Source of the DNA: CAIUPE01 sp037131735
Lineage (GTDB): Bacteria > Pseudomonadota > Alphaproteobacteria > Rhizobiales > Beijerinckiaceae
Reading direction: 5' to 3'
DNA length: 52,979 nucleotides
Assembly: GCA_037131735.1 (NCBI GenBank)
Contig: JBAXQM010000018.1
Location: 1-52,979, forward strand
Position numbers and translations under genes: made by a program. Of this stretch, positions 40,080 through 49,301 are shown piece after piece; position 1 is the stretch's first letter; every line of letters starts with the position of its first letter. The notes under the pieces are model-generated. The model had not been told where the DNA came from. It worked only from the letters and a program-made list of their open reading frames with translations, and did not search any database.

Positions 40080-42065
40080 ATGATTGTTGAACTCGGTCAT
40101 TATGCTCTTGTGCTTGCCGTTGTTACGGCATTCGCGCAATGCGCTTTTCCCTTATGGGGTGCAATCGTTCGCGATCCTGCGTTGCAAAGCATGGCGCGGT
40201 CTTCTGCTTATGTAACCTTTGTTCTTGTCGTTCTAAGCTATGGCGCTTTGACTTACGCTTATCTGAGTTCAGATTTTTCTGTGACTAATGTCGTGATGAA
40301 TTCTCATTCGACGAAACCGTTGATCTATAAAATTTCGGGCGTCTGGAGCAATCACGAAGGATCGATGATGCTTTGGGTATTGATCCTCGTTTTTTTCGCG
40401 GCTCTCGTTGCGCTGCGAGGGGGCGGGATGCCTGAGCGGCTTCTTGCAAGCGTATTGTCTATACAGGGAGCGATTGCTTTAGCTTTTCTGATTTTTATTG
40501 TTTTAACCTCTAATCCCTTTTTGCGCTTGGGCGACCCGCCTCCAGAAGGGCAAGGCTTGAATCCAATTCTTGCCGACCCCGGTCTCGCGATCCATCCTCC
40601 GCTTCTTTACCTCGGCTATGTTGGCTTTTCCGTTGCTTTTGCTTTTGCCATTGGTGCGTTGATCCACGGGCGTATCGATGCGGTATGGGCGCGGTTTGTT
40701 CGGCCATGGACCTTGTTGGCGTGGATCTTTCTCACGCTCGGTATCGCTATGGGTTCGTACTGGGCTTATTACGAATTAGGTTGGGGCGGATGGTGGTTTT
40801 GGGACCCGGTTGAAAACGCGTCGCTCATGCCTTGGTTGATGGGTACAGCCCTTCTGCATTCAACCATTGTCATGGAGAAGCGCGATGCTCTGAAAGTGTG
40901 GACGATCTTGTTGTCGATCCTCACATTTTCATTGTCATTGCTCGGTACATTTCTTGTTCGTTCGGGCGTCATCACTTCGGTTCACTCTTTTGCGAGCGAT
41001 CCCGGCCGTGGACTCTTTATTCTGGGTATTCTGATTGTGTTTATTGGGGGCGGCTTATTGCTGTTTGCTTTGCGTGCCTCTGCCTTGCGGCAAGGTGGAC
41101 TCTTCGCGCCCGTGTCGCGCGAAGGGGCGCTTGTGTTGAATAATCTATTTCTGGCAGCATCAACGGTTGCGGTGCTGGTTGGAACTCTTTATCCGCTTGT
41201 TCTTGAAACATTCTCGGGGTCAAAGATTTCCGTTGGCGCGCCTTACTTCAATCTGACCGCTGTTCCATTATTTATTATTCTTGTTGTTCTTGTGCCTCTT
41301 GGTCAGTCCTTGGCGTGGAAACGTGGTGATCTTCTGGGTGTGATGCAAAGACTGCTTTTCGCTTTTGGTGTCGCAGCACTTGCCGCTTTGATTATATTCG
41401 GCTTCACGGTTGGCGGACCAGTTATGGCGCCTGTTGGTGTAGGTTTAGGTCTTTGGTTGATTTTAGGTTCAGCCACCGAGATTTTCACACGTATCAAGCC
41501 ACAACGTTTTGATCTACGCATCATGCTTTCTCGCGCGATTGGATTACCCCGTTCGGCATGGGGGACAGCGCTTGCTCATGCCGGTTTAGGTTTGAGCGTT
41601 ATTGGCATTGCGGCCACGGCGTGGGGCGTTGAGCATATTTCGATTGCAAAGCCGGGCGAAAGAATTGCAGTCGGCCCCTATGTTGTGATGCTTGAGTCAA
41701 GCTTTAAACGTTCTGGTGCAGGCTACCGGGAGGACGGTGCACGCTTTATGATTTCACGCGATGATCAATCTCTTGGTGAGGTTGAAACATCGAAGCGAGT
41801 TCATGCGGGCCGTGAAATGCCAACAACAGAAGCGGGGATTGCTACATTTCGTCTTGGTCAGCTTTATGCAAGCTTGAATGAAATTCTTCCCGATGGCCGC
41901 GTAAGCATTCACCTTTATTGGAAACCGCTTGTCACGCTGATTTGGGGCGGCGCTCTTGTCATGGCCTTCGGTGGCGCTTTGTCTTTGTCGGATCGCCGAG
42001 TGCGTATTACTGCCGCCGAACGTGTCACGCGATCGGCCGCGAAGAATCGTGGAGCGCCCGCATGA
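40080..42065 (+). CDS. ccmF: Haem lyase subunit CcmF
   Basis: A 661-residue polytopic membrane protein with about 15 hydrophobic segments. The tryptophan-rich WWD motif WGGWWFWDPVENASLMPW (about 235-252) binds haem, and flanking histidines (SNHEGSM, AIHPPLLYLGY, LHSTIVMEK, SVHSFASDP) are present. It ligates haem to apocytochrome c with CcmH and CcmI. Its TGA overlaps the ccmH ATG. Confidence 0.97.
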   Translation: MIVELGHYALVLAVVTAFAQCAFPLWGAIVRDPALQSMARSSAYVTFVLVVLSYGALTYAYLSSDFSVTNVVMNSHSTKPLIYKISGVWSNHEGSMMLWVLILVFFAALVALRGGGMPERLLASVLSIQGAIALAFLIFIVLTSNPFLRLGDPPPEGQGLNPILADPGLAIHPPLLYLGYVGFSVAFAFAIGALIHGRIDAVWARFVRPWTLLAWIFLTLGIAMGSYWAYYELGWGGWWFWDPVENASLMPWLMGTALLHSTIVMEKRDALKVWTILLSILTFSLSLLGTFLVRSGVITSVHSFASDPGRGLFILGILIVFIGGGLLLFALRASALRQGGLFAPVSREGALVLNNLFLAASTVAVLVGTLYPLVLETFSGSKISVGAPYFNLTAVPLFIILVVLVPLGQSLAWKRGDLLGVMQRLLFAFGVAALAALIIFGFTVGGPVMAPVGVGLGLWLILGSATEIFTRIKPQRFDLRIMLSRAIGLPRSAWGTALAHAGLGLSVIGIAATAWGVEHISIAKPGERIAVGPYVVMLESSFKRSGAGYREDGARFMISRDDQSLGEVETSKRVHAGREMPTTEAGIATFRLGQLYASLNEILPDGRVSIHLYWKPLVTLIWGGALVMAFGGALSLSDRRVRITAAERVTRSAAKNRGAPA

Positions 42066-42535
42066 TGCGTCGTCTGGGTTACTTCTTTTTTGTTTTGTTC
42101 TTCAGCGGCGCTGCTTATGCGGTTGAACCCGATGAGATTCTGAAAGACCCGGCGCTTGAATCGCGTGCGCGCGCCATCTCTTCTGAGTTGCGTTGCCTCG
42201 TTTGTCAAAATCAATCGATTGATGACTCGCATGCGCCCTTAGCGCGTGATTTGCGTTTGCTCGTGCGCGATAGGTTGCAGTCTGGTGCAAGCGATTCCGA
42301 AATCCGCCAATATCTGGTTGATCGCTACGGTGAATTTATTCTTCTCAAGCCACGAATTGCGGTGGATACAATTTTACTCTGGGCCTCACCATTTTTAGTA
42401 CTTCTCGTGAGTGGTCTTTTTGTTTGGCGTGCGGCACGACGTCGCGGTTCCCAAACGGCGTCTGATTTGCCTTTGACGGCAGAAGAAAAAGCCCGCCTTG
42501 ACGCTCTTCTTGCCAAAAAAAGCCGTGGTACTTGA
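42062..42535 (+). CDS. ccmH: Cytochrome c biogenesis protein CcmH
   Basis: A 157-residue protein with a signal peptide (about 1-21), the redox motif LRCLVCQNQSI with C45 and C48, and a C-terminal TM (about 99-121). It reduces the CxxCH disulfide of apocytochromes before haem attachment. The ATG overlaps the ccmF stop; the frame is open further upstream but that part lies in ccmF coding sequence and lacks family similarity. Confidence 0.96.
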   Translation: MMRRLGYFFFVLFFSGAAYAVEPDEILKDPALESRARAISSELRCLVCQNQSIDDSHAPLARDLRLLVRDRLQSGASDSEIRQYLVDRYGEFILLKPRIAVDTILLWASPFLVLLVSGLFVWRAARRRGSQTASDLPLTAEEKARLDALLAKKSRGT

Positions 42536-42651
42536 AACCTTACCAATAATTCATGCAGGCGTGAAATCTCCGTAAGGCGTGATCTGTCATTTAACTGATC
42601 CATGGTCAGGCGCATTGCCTGATAATGGTTTGGATGAATGGAGACATGAAA

Positions 42652-44139
42652 ATGAGTGATACACTCCGCAAGGATCACCCTAATCGCCCCACGCTTCGCC
42701 GCCGCCTTCTTGCGGGTGTTGCGGTTCTCGGTGCGCTCGGCGTCGCTATTCCCTTAATTGCTGATTTGAAACCGGCTCCTGCCTTTGCGGAGACGCAAGG
42801 CATGGTGCAATCGATGCCCAGCTTTGCCGATATCGTAGAGAAAGTTCGTCCCGCAGTCGTTTCAGTTAAAGTGAAAGTTGAGTCGGCTGCTGATACCGGT
42901 GAAGATGGTGCCGGCATGATGATCCCCGATTTGCCTCCCGGCCATCCACTAGAGAAATTCTTCAAACAATTTCGTGAAGGGCGTGGAGGGCACAAAGGTG
43001 GCCCTAAGCAATTTGGACTCTCGCAGGGTTCAGGCTTTTTCATTTCCGCAGATGGCTATGCTGTCACAAATAATCACGTTATCGAAAACGCTGTCACCGT
43101 GACGCTTACGACCGATGACGGTAAAACACTGGATGCGAAAATCATCGGGCGTGATCCAAAGACGGATCTTGCCTTGCTCAAAACTGAGCAACCCGGAAAT
43201 TTCCCCTTCGTGCCCCTTGCATCGTCTGCCCCACGCGTGGGTGATTGGGTTGTCGCCGTTGGTAATCCCTTTGGTCTTGGCGGAACCGTAACTGCGGGTA
43301 TTGTTTCAGCGCGTGGACGCGATATTGGGTCGGGTCCCTATGACGACTATATTCAAATTGATGCGCCGGTTAATCGTGGCAATTCTGGTGGGCCCACCTT
43401 CAATCTCAAAGGTGAAGTCGTTGGTGTAAATACAGCGATTTATTCTCCGTCCGGCGGTAGTGTCGGTATTGCCTTTGCCATTCCCTCCGAAACAGTCTCA
43501 AGCGTTATTAGCGCCTTGAAAGACGGCGGTTCAGTTGCGCGCGGTTATCTTGGTGTTCAAATCCAACCGGTGACTCCTGAGCTTGCCGATAGTCTCGGCC
43601 TCAAAGAACCGAAAGGCGCTTTGATTGCTGAAACGCAACCGGGCACACCCGCTGCCGATGCCGGATTAAAGCCCGGCGATACTATTATCGCGGTGAATGG
43701 TGAAGCGATGGCAACGCCGCGTGATGTGACGCGGCATGTGTCTCAAATCAAACCGGGAGATAGCGCAAAGATTACCTATCTTCGCGCCGGCAAAGAACAG
43801 ATCGCAACAATCAAACTTGTCGCTCTCCCTGAAACAAAAACGGCAGTCGCTGATCCTGCGCTAGCAAAAGCCTCTCCGGCTTTTGGCCTCGCTCTAGCCC
43901 CTTCTAAAGACGGGAATGGCGTCATTGTTACGGATGTTGATCCCAATGGCGTTGGCGCCGAGAAGGGTATTGGTACGGGTGACATCATTCTGGAGATTTC
44001 CGGCAAACAAGTCGTAAAGCCTTCTGATGTGCGCGCGGCGATTGACGAAGCGCGCAAAGAGGGACGAAAGGCGGTGGTTCTGCGCTTGAAGGGTGAAGAC
44101 GGGATGCGTTTCGTCGCGCTCGCCTTTCCGAAAGGCTAA
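42652..44139 (+). CDS. DegP/HtrA-like periplasmic serine protease (Do family)
   Basis: A 495-residue protein with a signal sequence (RRRLLAGVAVLGALGVAIPLIADLKPAPAFA) and a chymotrypsin-like domain with triad H142 (NNHVIEN), D172 (KTDLALLK) and S245 (RGNSGGP). Two PDZ domains follow (about 295-390 and 400-490). It degrades or refolds envelope proteins. The internal ATG at 42652 has GGAG eight bases upstream and was preferred over ATGs at 42625, 42634 and 42646. A terminator follows, then a two-component pair that may respond to envelope stress. Confidence 0.94.
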   Translation: MSDTLRKDHPNRPTLRRRLLAGVAVLGALGVAIPLIADLKPAPAFAETQGMVQSMPSFADIVEKVRPAVVSVKVKVESAADTGEDGAGMMIPDLPPGHPLEKFFKQFREGRGGHKGGPKQFGLSQGSGFFISADGYAVTNNHVIENAVTVTLTTDDGKTLDAKIIGRDPKTDLALLKTEQPGNFPFVPLASSAPRVGDWVVAVGNPFGLGGTVTAGIVSARGRDIGSGPYDDYIQIDAPVNRGNSGGPTFNLKGEVVGVNTAIYSPSGGSVGIAFAIPSETVSSVISALKDGGSVARGYLGVQIQPVTPELADSLGLKEPKGALIAETQPGTPAADAGLKPGDTIIAVNGEAMATPRDVTRHVSQIKPGDSAKITYLRAGKEQIATIKLVALPETKTAVADPALAKASPAFGLALAPSKDGNGVIVTDVDPNGVGAEKGIGTGDIILEISGKQVVKPSDVRAAIDEARKEGRKAVVLRLKGEDGMRFVALAFPKG

Positions 44140-44195
44140 TCGACTTTTTAACGGGCCCGTCTCACTCGTCCTCCGAGATGAGGGCCAGTTCTTAA

Positions 44196-44237
44196 GCGGC
44201 AGATCTGGTTGTCCCTCCGGGTCTGCCGCATTTTTTC
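44196..44237 (+). terminator. Terminator between degP-like gene and response regulator
   Basis: GCGGCAGA (44196-44203) pairs with TCTGCCGC (44222-44229) across an 18-base loop and is followed by ATTTTTT. It sits about 40 bases before the response regulator start, so it could also be an attenuator-like leader structure. Confidence 0.7.
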
Positions 44238-44276
44238 TTGACGCTCGCTGGCAAAGCGGACCAAGTGTTGGGTATT

Positions 44277-44960
44277 ATGAAGCTTCTTCTGATTGAAGAC
44301 GATGCCTCCGCGGCCGCCTATCTGGTCAAAGCCTTTCGGGAACTTGGCCATTCGATTGATCATGCATCCGACGGCTTAGATGGTTACGCCATGGCGACCG
44401 ATGGCCGCTATGATGTGTTGATTGTCGATCGTATGATACCGCGTATGGATGGTCTTGCTTTGATTCGTGCTTTGCGTGAGCAAGCCATCGAAACGCCTGC
44501 TCTGATTCTTTCGGCACTCGGGCAGGTTGATGATCGCGTGAAGGGCCTTAGGGCCGGTGCCGATGATTATCTCCCCAAACCCTATGCCTTTTCAGAGCTC
44601 TTGGCACGCGTCGAAATTCTTTCGCGTCGAGCACGCATTACGCCAACAGAAGAAACCACCTTTCGCGTTTCTGATCTTGAGCTTGATCGTCTCTCTCATC
44701 GTGTTACACGCGCAGGCGTAGAAATTGATTTACAGCCGCGTGAATTCCGCTTGCTCGAATATTTAATGCGGCATGCTGGACAGGTGGTGACGCGCACAAT
44801 GCTTCTCGAGCAAGTATGGGATTATCACTTTGATCCTCAGACGAATGTGATTGACGTTCACGTTTCGCGGTTGCGAGCAAAAATTGATAAGAGTCACGCG
44901 GTGCAATTAATTCATACAATCCGTGGCGCAGGATATACAATTCGTGAAACGCCTCGGTAG
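44277..44960 (+). CDS. OmpR-family response regulator
   Basis: A 227-residue regulator with D8/D9, phosphoacceptor D51, S79 and K101 in the receiver domain. A winged-helix output domain (about 128-225: LQPREFRLLEYLMRHAGQVVTRTMLLEQVWDYHFDPQTNVIDVHVSRLRAKID...HTIRGAGYTI) follows. The ATG with MKLLLIED was preferred to an upstream in-frame start that lies in the terminator. The kinase gene overlaps its end by 17 bases. Targets are unknown; proximity to the degP-like gene suggests envelope homeostasis. Confidence 0.92.
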   Translation: MKLLLIEDDASAAAYLVKAFRELGHSIDHASDGLDGYAMATDGRYDVLIVDRMIPRMDGLALIRALREQAIETPALILSALGQVDDRVKGLRAGADDYLPKPYAFSELLARVEILSRRARITPTEETTFRVSDLELDRLSHRVTRAGVEIDLQPREFRLLEYLMRHAGQVVTRTMLLEQVWDYHFDPQTNVIDVHVSRLRAKIDKSHAVQLIHTIRGAGYTIRETPR

Positions 44961-46347
44961 ACTCTTTCGCACCACCGCTTTTAAATTGACGATCGGCATT
45001 TTGCTGATCTTCACCATTTTTGCGTCGGCAATCCTTGTATATGTAGGCTTCAGCGCGCAACGCTTGCTCGACGAACAAGTCAGCATGACCGTGAGTGAAG
45101 AGATCAAAGGTCTATTAGGACAGTATAACTCAGGCGGCGTCGTTCGCCTTGTTCGCCAAATCGAGCGCCGTTCACAACAGCCCGGGTCCTCGCTATATCT
45201 CGTGACCTCCGCCGCCGGTGAAACGCTTGCCGGCAATATCATGAGCGTCGAGAGTGAGGGGCTTCTTGAAGCCGGCACCTATGAGCTCTTTTATCGTGTG
45301 ATCGAGGAGGGCGAGCCACGCCCCCATAGAGCGCTCGTTGAAACTGTTATCCTGCCCGGCGGCTTCAGGTTAATGGTGGGACGTGATCTCGCTGAAACAG
45401 CACGCTTTCGCGCGGTCATTTGGCGTACGGGCGGATGGTCAATTTTATTTGTTCTCGCGCTCGCGGTGACCGGTGGTGTTTTTGTTGCGCGCCGCGTGTT
45501 AACGCGGATTGATCAAATGACTGAAACAACGCGTCTTATCATGGCGGGAGACTTCTCTGGTCGTTTGACGGTATCGGGTACTGATGATGAGCTCGATCGT
45601 TTGGCGCAAAGCCTCAACATGATGCTTGAGCGCATTCAGGAATTGATGAAAGGGCTCAAGGAAGTCTCTGACAATATCGCGCATGATCTTAAAACGCCGC
45701 TTACGCGTTTACGTAACAGCGCCGAAGAAGCATTGCGTAATTCTCATTCAGTCGAGGATTTACGTTTAGCGCTTGATCAGGTAATCGACGAGGCTGATGG
45801 CCTCATTAAACTGTTCAACGCCCTTTTGATGATCGCAAGAGCTGAGGCAGGTGCCGCTTTTGATAAAGGTGACACACTCGATTTGTCCGCAATAGCGCAT
45901 GATGTTGCGGACCTCTACGAACCGCTGGCTGAAGAGGCGGGTATAAAATTGAGTGTAAACGCCAATGTGCCACTTGAAATTCGTGGTTCACGCGAGCTTT
46001 TAGGACAAGCGCTAGCTAATCTTATCGATAACGCAATTAAATATTCAGCAGTTCTTGAGAATGAACACGCGATTCAAGCGAATGAAATTACGGTCAATGT
46101 CGAGCGCAAGAACGACATTATTGAATTGTCTGTAGCGGATCGAGGGCCGGGAATTGCCGCGGCCGATCTTGGGCGTGTGCTTGATCGGTTTGTGCGGCTT
46201 GAAACGTCTCGCACAAGGCCTGGATCGGGTCTTGGTCTGTCTTTGGCCGCGGCGATTGCCCGTTTACATAATGGGACCTTGAAGCTTGAAGATCATGCGC
46301 CCGGCTTGCGGGTTATCCTCTCCTTGCCTGTAGTGATCAAGGCATGA
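44944..46347 (+). CDS. Sensor histidine kinase with HAMP domain
   Basis: A 467-residue kinase. TM1 (about 10-35, FKLTIGILLIFTIFASAILVYVGF), a short periplasmic domain, TM2 (about 158-182), HAMP (MTETTRLIMAGDFSGRLTVSGTDDELDRLAQSLN), HisKA with H247 in NIAHDLKTPLTRL, then HATPase with NLIDNAIKYS, DRGPGI and GSGLGLSLA. GTG 44944 or GTG 44923 may be the start. Partner of the preceding regulator. It overlaps glnE in an ATGA arrangement, an unusual coupling of a two-component kinase to nitrogen control. Confidence 0.91.
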   Translation: MKRLGRLFRTTAFKLTIGILLIFTIFASAILVYVGFSAQRLLDEQVSMTVSEEIKGLLGQYNSGGVVRLVRQIERRSQQPGSSLYLVTSAAGETLAGNIMSVESEGLLEAGTYELFYRVIEEGEPRPHRALVETVILPGGFRLMVGRDLAETARFRAVIWRTGGWSILFVLALAVTGGVFVARRVLTRIDQMTETTRLIMAGDFSGRLTVSGTDDELDRLAQSLNMMLERIQELMKGLKEVSDNIAHDLKTPLTRLRNSAEEALRNSHSVEDLRLALDQVIDEADGLIKLFNALLMIARAEAGAAFDKGDTLDLSAIAHDVADLYEPLAEEAGIKLSVNANVPLEIRGSRELLGQALANLIDNAIKYSAVLENEHAIQANEITVNVERKNDIIELSVADRGPGIAAADLGRVLDRFVRLETSRTRPGSGLGLSLAAAIARLHNGTLKLEDHAPGLRVILSLPVVIKA

Positions 46348-49277
46348 CCCAAACCCTCGTCGAGCAAATTAAAACGTCCCCGAAGCCGGTTGATCGTAAA
46401 ATCGCGCAATCGCATCTTGCACAGTTTTTTTCTTCAAAAGATACGCAAGATACGGCACGTTTAACTTCTCTTGCCGATCACTATCCGAAATTTCACGATC
46501 TCCTGCTCGCACTTGCTGGACATTCCCCATATCTCTGGCGTTTGGTACATCGTGATCCGGCGCGGCTCTTACACATCATCGATAGTGAGCCCGAGGCTTA
46601 TTTTTCTGGTTTAATTTCGTCTTGTGCTCAGGCGGCAACGATTCATGCGGGCGATGAAGCCGCGATGAAACGGCGCTTGAGGCTTATCAAACAGGAGGCC
46701 GCACTCTTAATCGCTCTGTGCGATTTGGGAGGCGTTTGGGATGTTGTTCGCGTAACAGAAGCCCTCTCTGATTTCGCCGATGCAAGCCTTAACGCAGCCC
46801 TTAACTTTCTTTTGGCAGAAGAAGCGGCTTCGGGAAGGCTTACCGTTTATGATCAAAGCAGGCCTAAAGGCGTTGTTATCTTGGCACTAGGTAAACATGG
46901 TGCGCGTGAGTTAAATTATTCATCGGACATCGATATCGTTGTTCTTTATGACACCGCGAAAGCTCCTCTTGCCGAGGGCGTCGAGCCCAGTCCTTTTTTC
47001 GTTAAGCTCGTTAAGGGCCTTGTGCGCTTAATCGACGAGATCACCGCTGACGGATATGTATTCCGTGTTGATCTTCGATTGCGTCCCGATCCGGGTTCGA
47101 CGCCCGTGGCGATCTCGGTTGATTCAGCTTTCGCTTATTATGAAAGCGTCGGACAGAATTGGGAACGCGCAGCTTTAATCAAAGCGCGTCCCGTTGCAGG
47201 CGATCTGGCCATAGGTAACGCCTTTCTATCTGATCTTTCTCCCTTTATCTGGCGCAAATATTTCGATTTTGCAGCGATTGCCGATATTCATGCAATGAAG
47301 CGGCAAATCCACGCCGTGCGTGGCCATGAGTCAATTGCGGTTGCTGGACATGATATCAAATTGGGTCGTGGCGGCATTCGTGAGATCGAATTTTTTGTTC
47401 AAACACAACAACTCGTATTTGGGGGGCGTAGGCCTGCGCTGCGTGGTCGACGAACACTCGAAATGCTTCAAGCTCTGGAGCATGAAGGATGGATATCCAA
47501 CAAAGCACGCAATGATCTTGGTCAAGCCTATCGCTTCTTGCGGCGTATTGAACATCGCTTGCAAATGCTAAGTGATGAGCAGACTCAACGACTGCCCAGT
47601 GATGAAGACACGCTCAAACGCTTTGCGCTCTTTAGTGGTTATGCGAGCGCGGGGGCGTTTTCAAAAGCGCTCGTAGCAGAAGCGAGACGTGTTGAAAGTC
47701 ATTATGCGCAACTCTTTGAAGAGGGGGCCGATCTCGCAGGCCGCGAGGGCAGCCTCGTGTTCACGGGAACAGCCGATGATCCCGACACGATTGAAACACT
47801 GCGCCGTATGGGATTTTCAGAACCTGAGCGCGCAACTGAAACCGTACGGGGATGGCATTTCGGACGCCGTGCTGCAGTAACAAGTGCGCGCGCGCGTGAG
47901 GTTTTGACAGAGCTGGTTCCACCTTTGCTTGCAGCATTTGGCAAGACCGCTAATCCCGATACGGCTTTAGCCGGTTTTGATCGTGTCTTGGGAGGCATGT
48001 CGGCCGCTGTGGAATTGTTTTCTATTCTACGCGAGCATCGCCCGATCCTGGCGCTATTTTCCGATGTTTTAGGCTCAGCACCGCGGCTCGCCGATATTGT
48101 TGCCAGTCGACCGCATCTTCTTGATGCAATTATTGATCCGGCTTTTATTGAACCTTTTCCAAACCTGCCTTTGCTGATCGAGCGCATGAAAGCGTCGATC
48201 GGTGAACATGAACTGGCTGAAGATTTTCTTGATCGCATTCGCGAGACCGGTCAACACGAGATGTTTTTGGTCAGCGTGCGAATGTTGTCGGGTGTGTTAT
48301 CACCCCAACAAGCCGGCAACGCATTTGCGGCAATTGCTGAAGGGCTTATACGCATCACACTCGATGATGTTTTGAGGCGGTTCAGCCGTGATCACGGCTT
48401 TGTAAAAAGCGGTCGACTTGCGGTCCTCGGCATGGGTCGGTTGGGATCTCGTGAAATGACCGCGACGTCGGATCTTGATCTTGTTGTGCTCTATGATTTT
48501 GATCCGAATGGTGCAGAGAGCGATGGCGTGCGTCCACTTGATCCCGTTGTTTATTTTGGTCGTCTTACTCAACGATTGATCAGCGCGTTAACGGTGCCAA
48601 CACGTCGCGGAACACTTTATGCAGTTGATATGCGATTGCGGCCTTCAGGTAATAAGGGGCCAGCGGCCACGCAATATCGGGGATTTCTCGATTATCATTT
48701 TGGGGCCGATGCTGACTTGTGGGAACATCTTGCGCTTGTGAGAGCCCGCCCGGTTGCTGGCGATCCTGACTTTATGGCTGAAGTGTCGGATGTCCTTCGA
48801 AAAATTCTAACGAAGCCGCGTGAGGTAAGAGTCATTCGTGGCGGCGCGCGTGACATGCGTGAGCTCCTTGCCAAAGAAAAGGGCGATAGCGATCCTTGGG
48901 ATTTCAAACATGTTGCGGGCGGCTTAATGGATATTGAATTCGTCGCACAAGCGCTTGTTCTTGAAAAGGGCGCTACTCATCCTGATTTAATTGCGTCCGA
49001 GACAACGACTATTTTAACGAATGCAAAAAGACTCGGTCTTTTATCGCCCGACGAAGTTAACCCTTTGATCGAAAACTATAAGTTGATGCGCGATATGATG
49101 CAGTGGCTGCGCGCCATGGTGAGCGGTGAGTTCACCCCAACCAAAGCAGACCACGCATTGTTAAAACGATTGGCCACACTTGCAGGTTTACCGGACTTCA
49201 AAATGTTAGAACTTCATTTCGCTGAATTGCGTGCGCGTGTGAGTGGCGTAGTTACAAAAAGACTCGCTGAGCCTTAA
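46344..49277 (+). CDS. glnE: Bifunctional glutamine synthetase adenylyltransferase/adenylyl-removing enzyme
   Basis: A 977-residue enzyme that adds AMP to, or removes it from, glutamine synthetase according to PII signalling. Two nucleotidyltransferase domains each carry the G-(S)x-D-x-D core: GKHGARELNYSSDIDIVVLYD (about 178-198, removing domain) and GMGRLGSREMTATSDLDLVVLYD (about 697-719, adenylylating domain). Flanking signatures VDLRLRPDPGSTP, KLGRGGIREIEFFVQ and MRLRPSGNKGP are present. Length is normal for the alphaproteobacterial form. It starts inside the upstream kinase gene and converges on the PleC-like kinase. Confidence 0.97.
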   Translation: MTQTLVEQIKTSPKPVDRKIAQSHLAQFFSSKDTQDTARLTSLADHYPKFHDLLLALAGHSPYLWRLVHRDPARLLHIIDSEPEAYFSGLISSCAQAATIHAGDEAAMKRRLRLIKQEAALLIALCDLGGVWDVVRVTEALSDFADASLNAALNFLLAEEAASGRLTVYDQSRPKGVVILALGKHGARELNYSSDIDIVVLYDTAKAPLAEGVEPSPFFVKLVKGLVRLIDEITADGYVFRVDLRLRPDPGSTPVAISVDSAFAYYESVGQNWERAALIKARPVAGDLAIGNAFLSDLSPFIWRKYFDFAAIADIHAMKRQIHAVRGHESIAVAGHDIKLGRGGIREIEFFVQTQQLVFGGRRPALRGRRTLEMLQALEHEGWISNKARNDLGQAYRFLRRIEHRLQMLSDEQTQRLPSDEDTLKRFALFSGYASAGAFSKALVAEARRVESHYAQLFEEGADLAGREGSLVFTGTADDPDTIETLRRMGFSEPERATETVRGWHFGRRAAVTSARAREVLTELVPPLLAAFGKTANPDTALAGFDRVLGGMSAAVELFSILREHRPILALFSDVLGSAPRLADIVASRPHLLDAIIDPAFIEPFPNLPLLIERMKASIGEHELAEDFLDRIRETGQHEMFLVSVRMLSGVLSPQQAGNAFAAIAEGLIRITLDDVLRRFSRDHGFVKSGRLAVLGMGRLGSREMTATSDLDLVVLYDFDPNGAESDGVRPLDPVVYFGRLTQRLISALTVPTRRGTLYAVDMRLRPSGNKGPAATQYRGFLDYHFGADADLWEHLALVRARPVAGDPDFMAEVSDVLRKILTKPREVRVIRGGARDMRELLAKEKGDSDPWDFKHVAGGLMDIEFVAQALVLEKGATHPDLIASETTTILTNAKRLGLLSPDEVNPLIENYKLMRDMMQWLRAMVSGEFTPTKADHALLKRLATLAGLPDFKMLELHFAELRARVSGVVTKRLAEP

Positions 49278-49301
49278 GAGACAGCGAGTCGTTAACGCTT
49301 G

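Noticed and set aside
41918..42061. Upstream extension of ccmH
   Set aside because: It lies wholly in ccmF coding sequence in another frame, and the signal peptide begins at ATG 42062.
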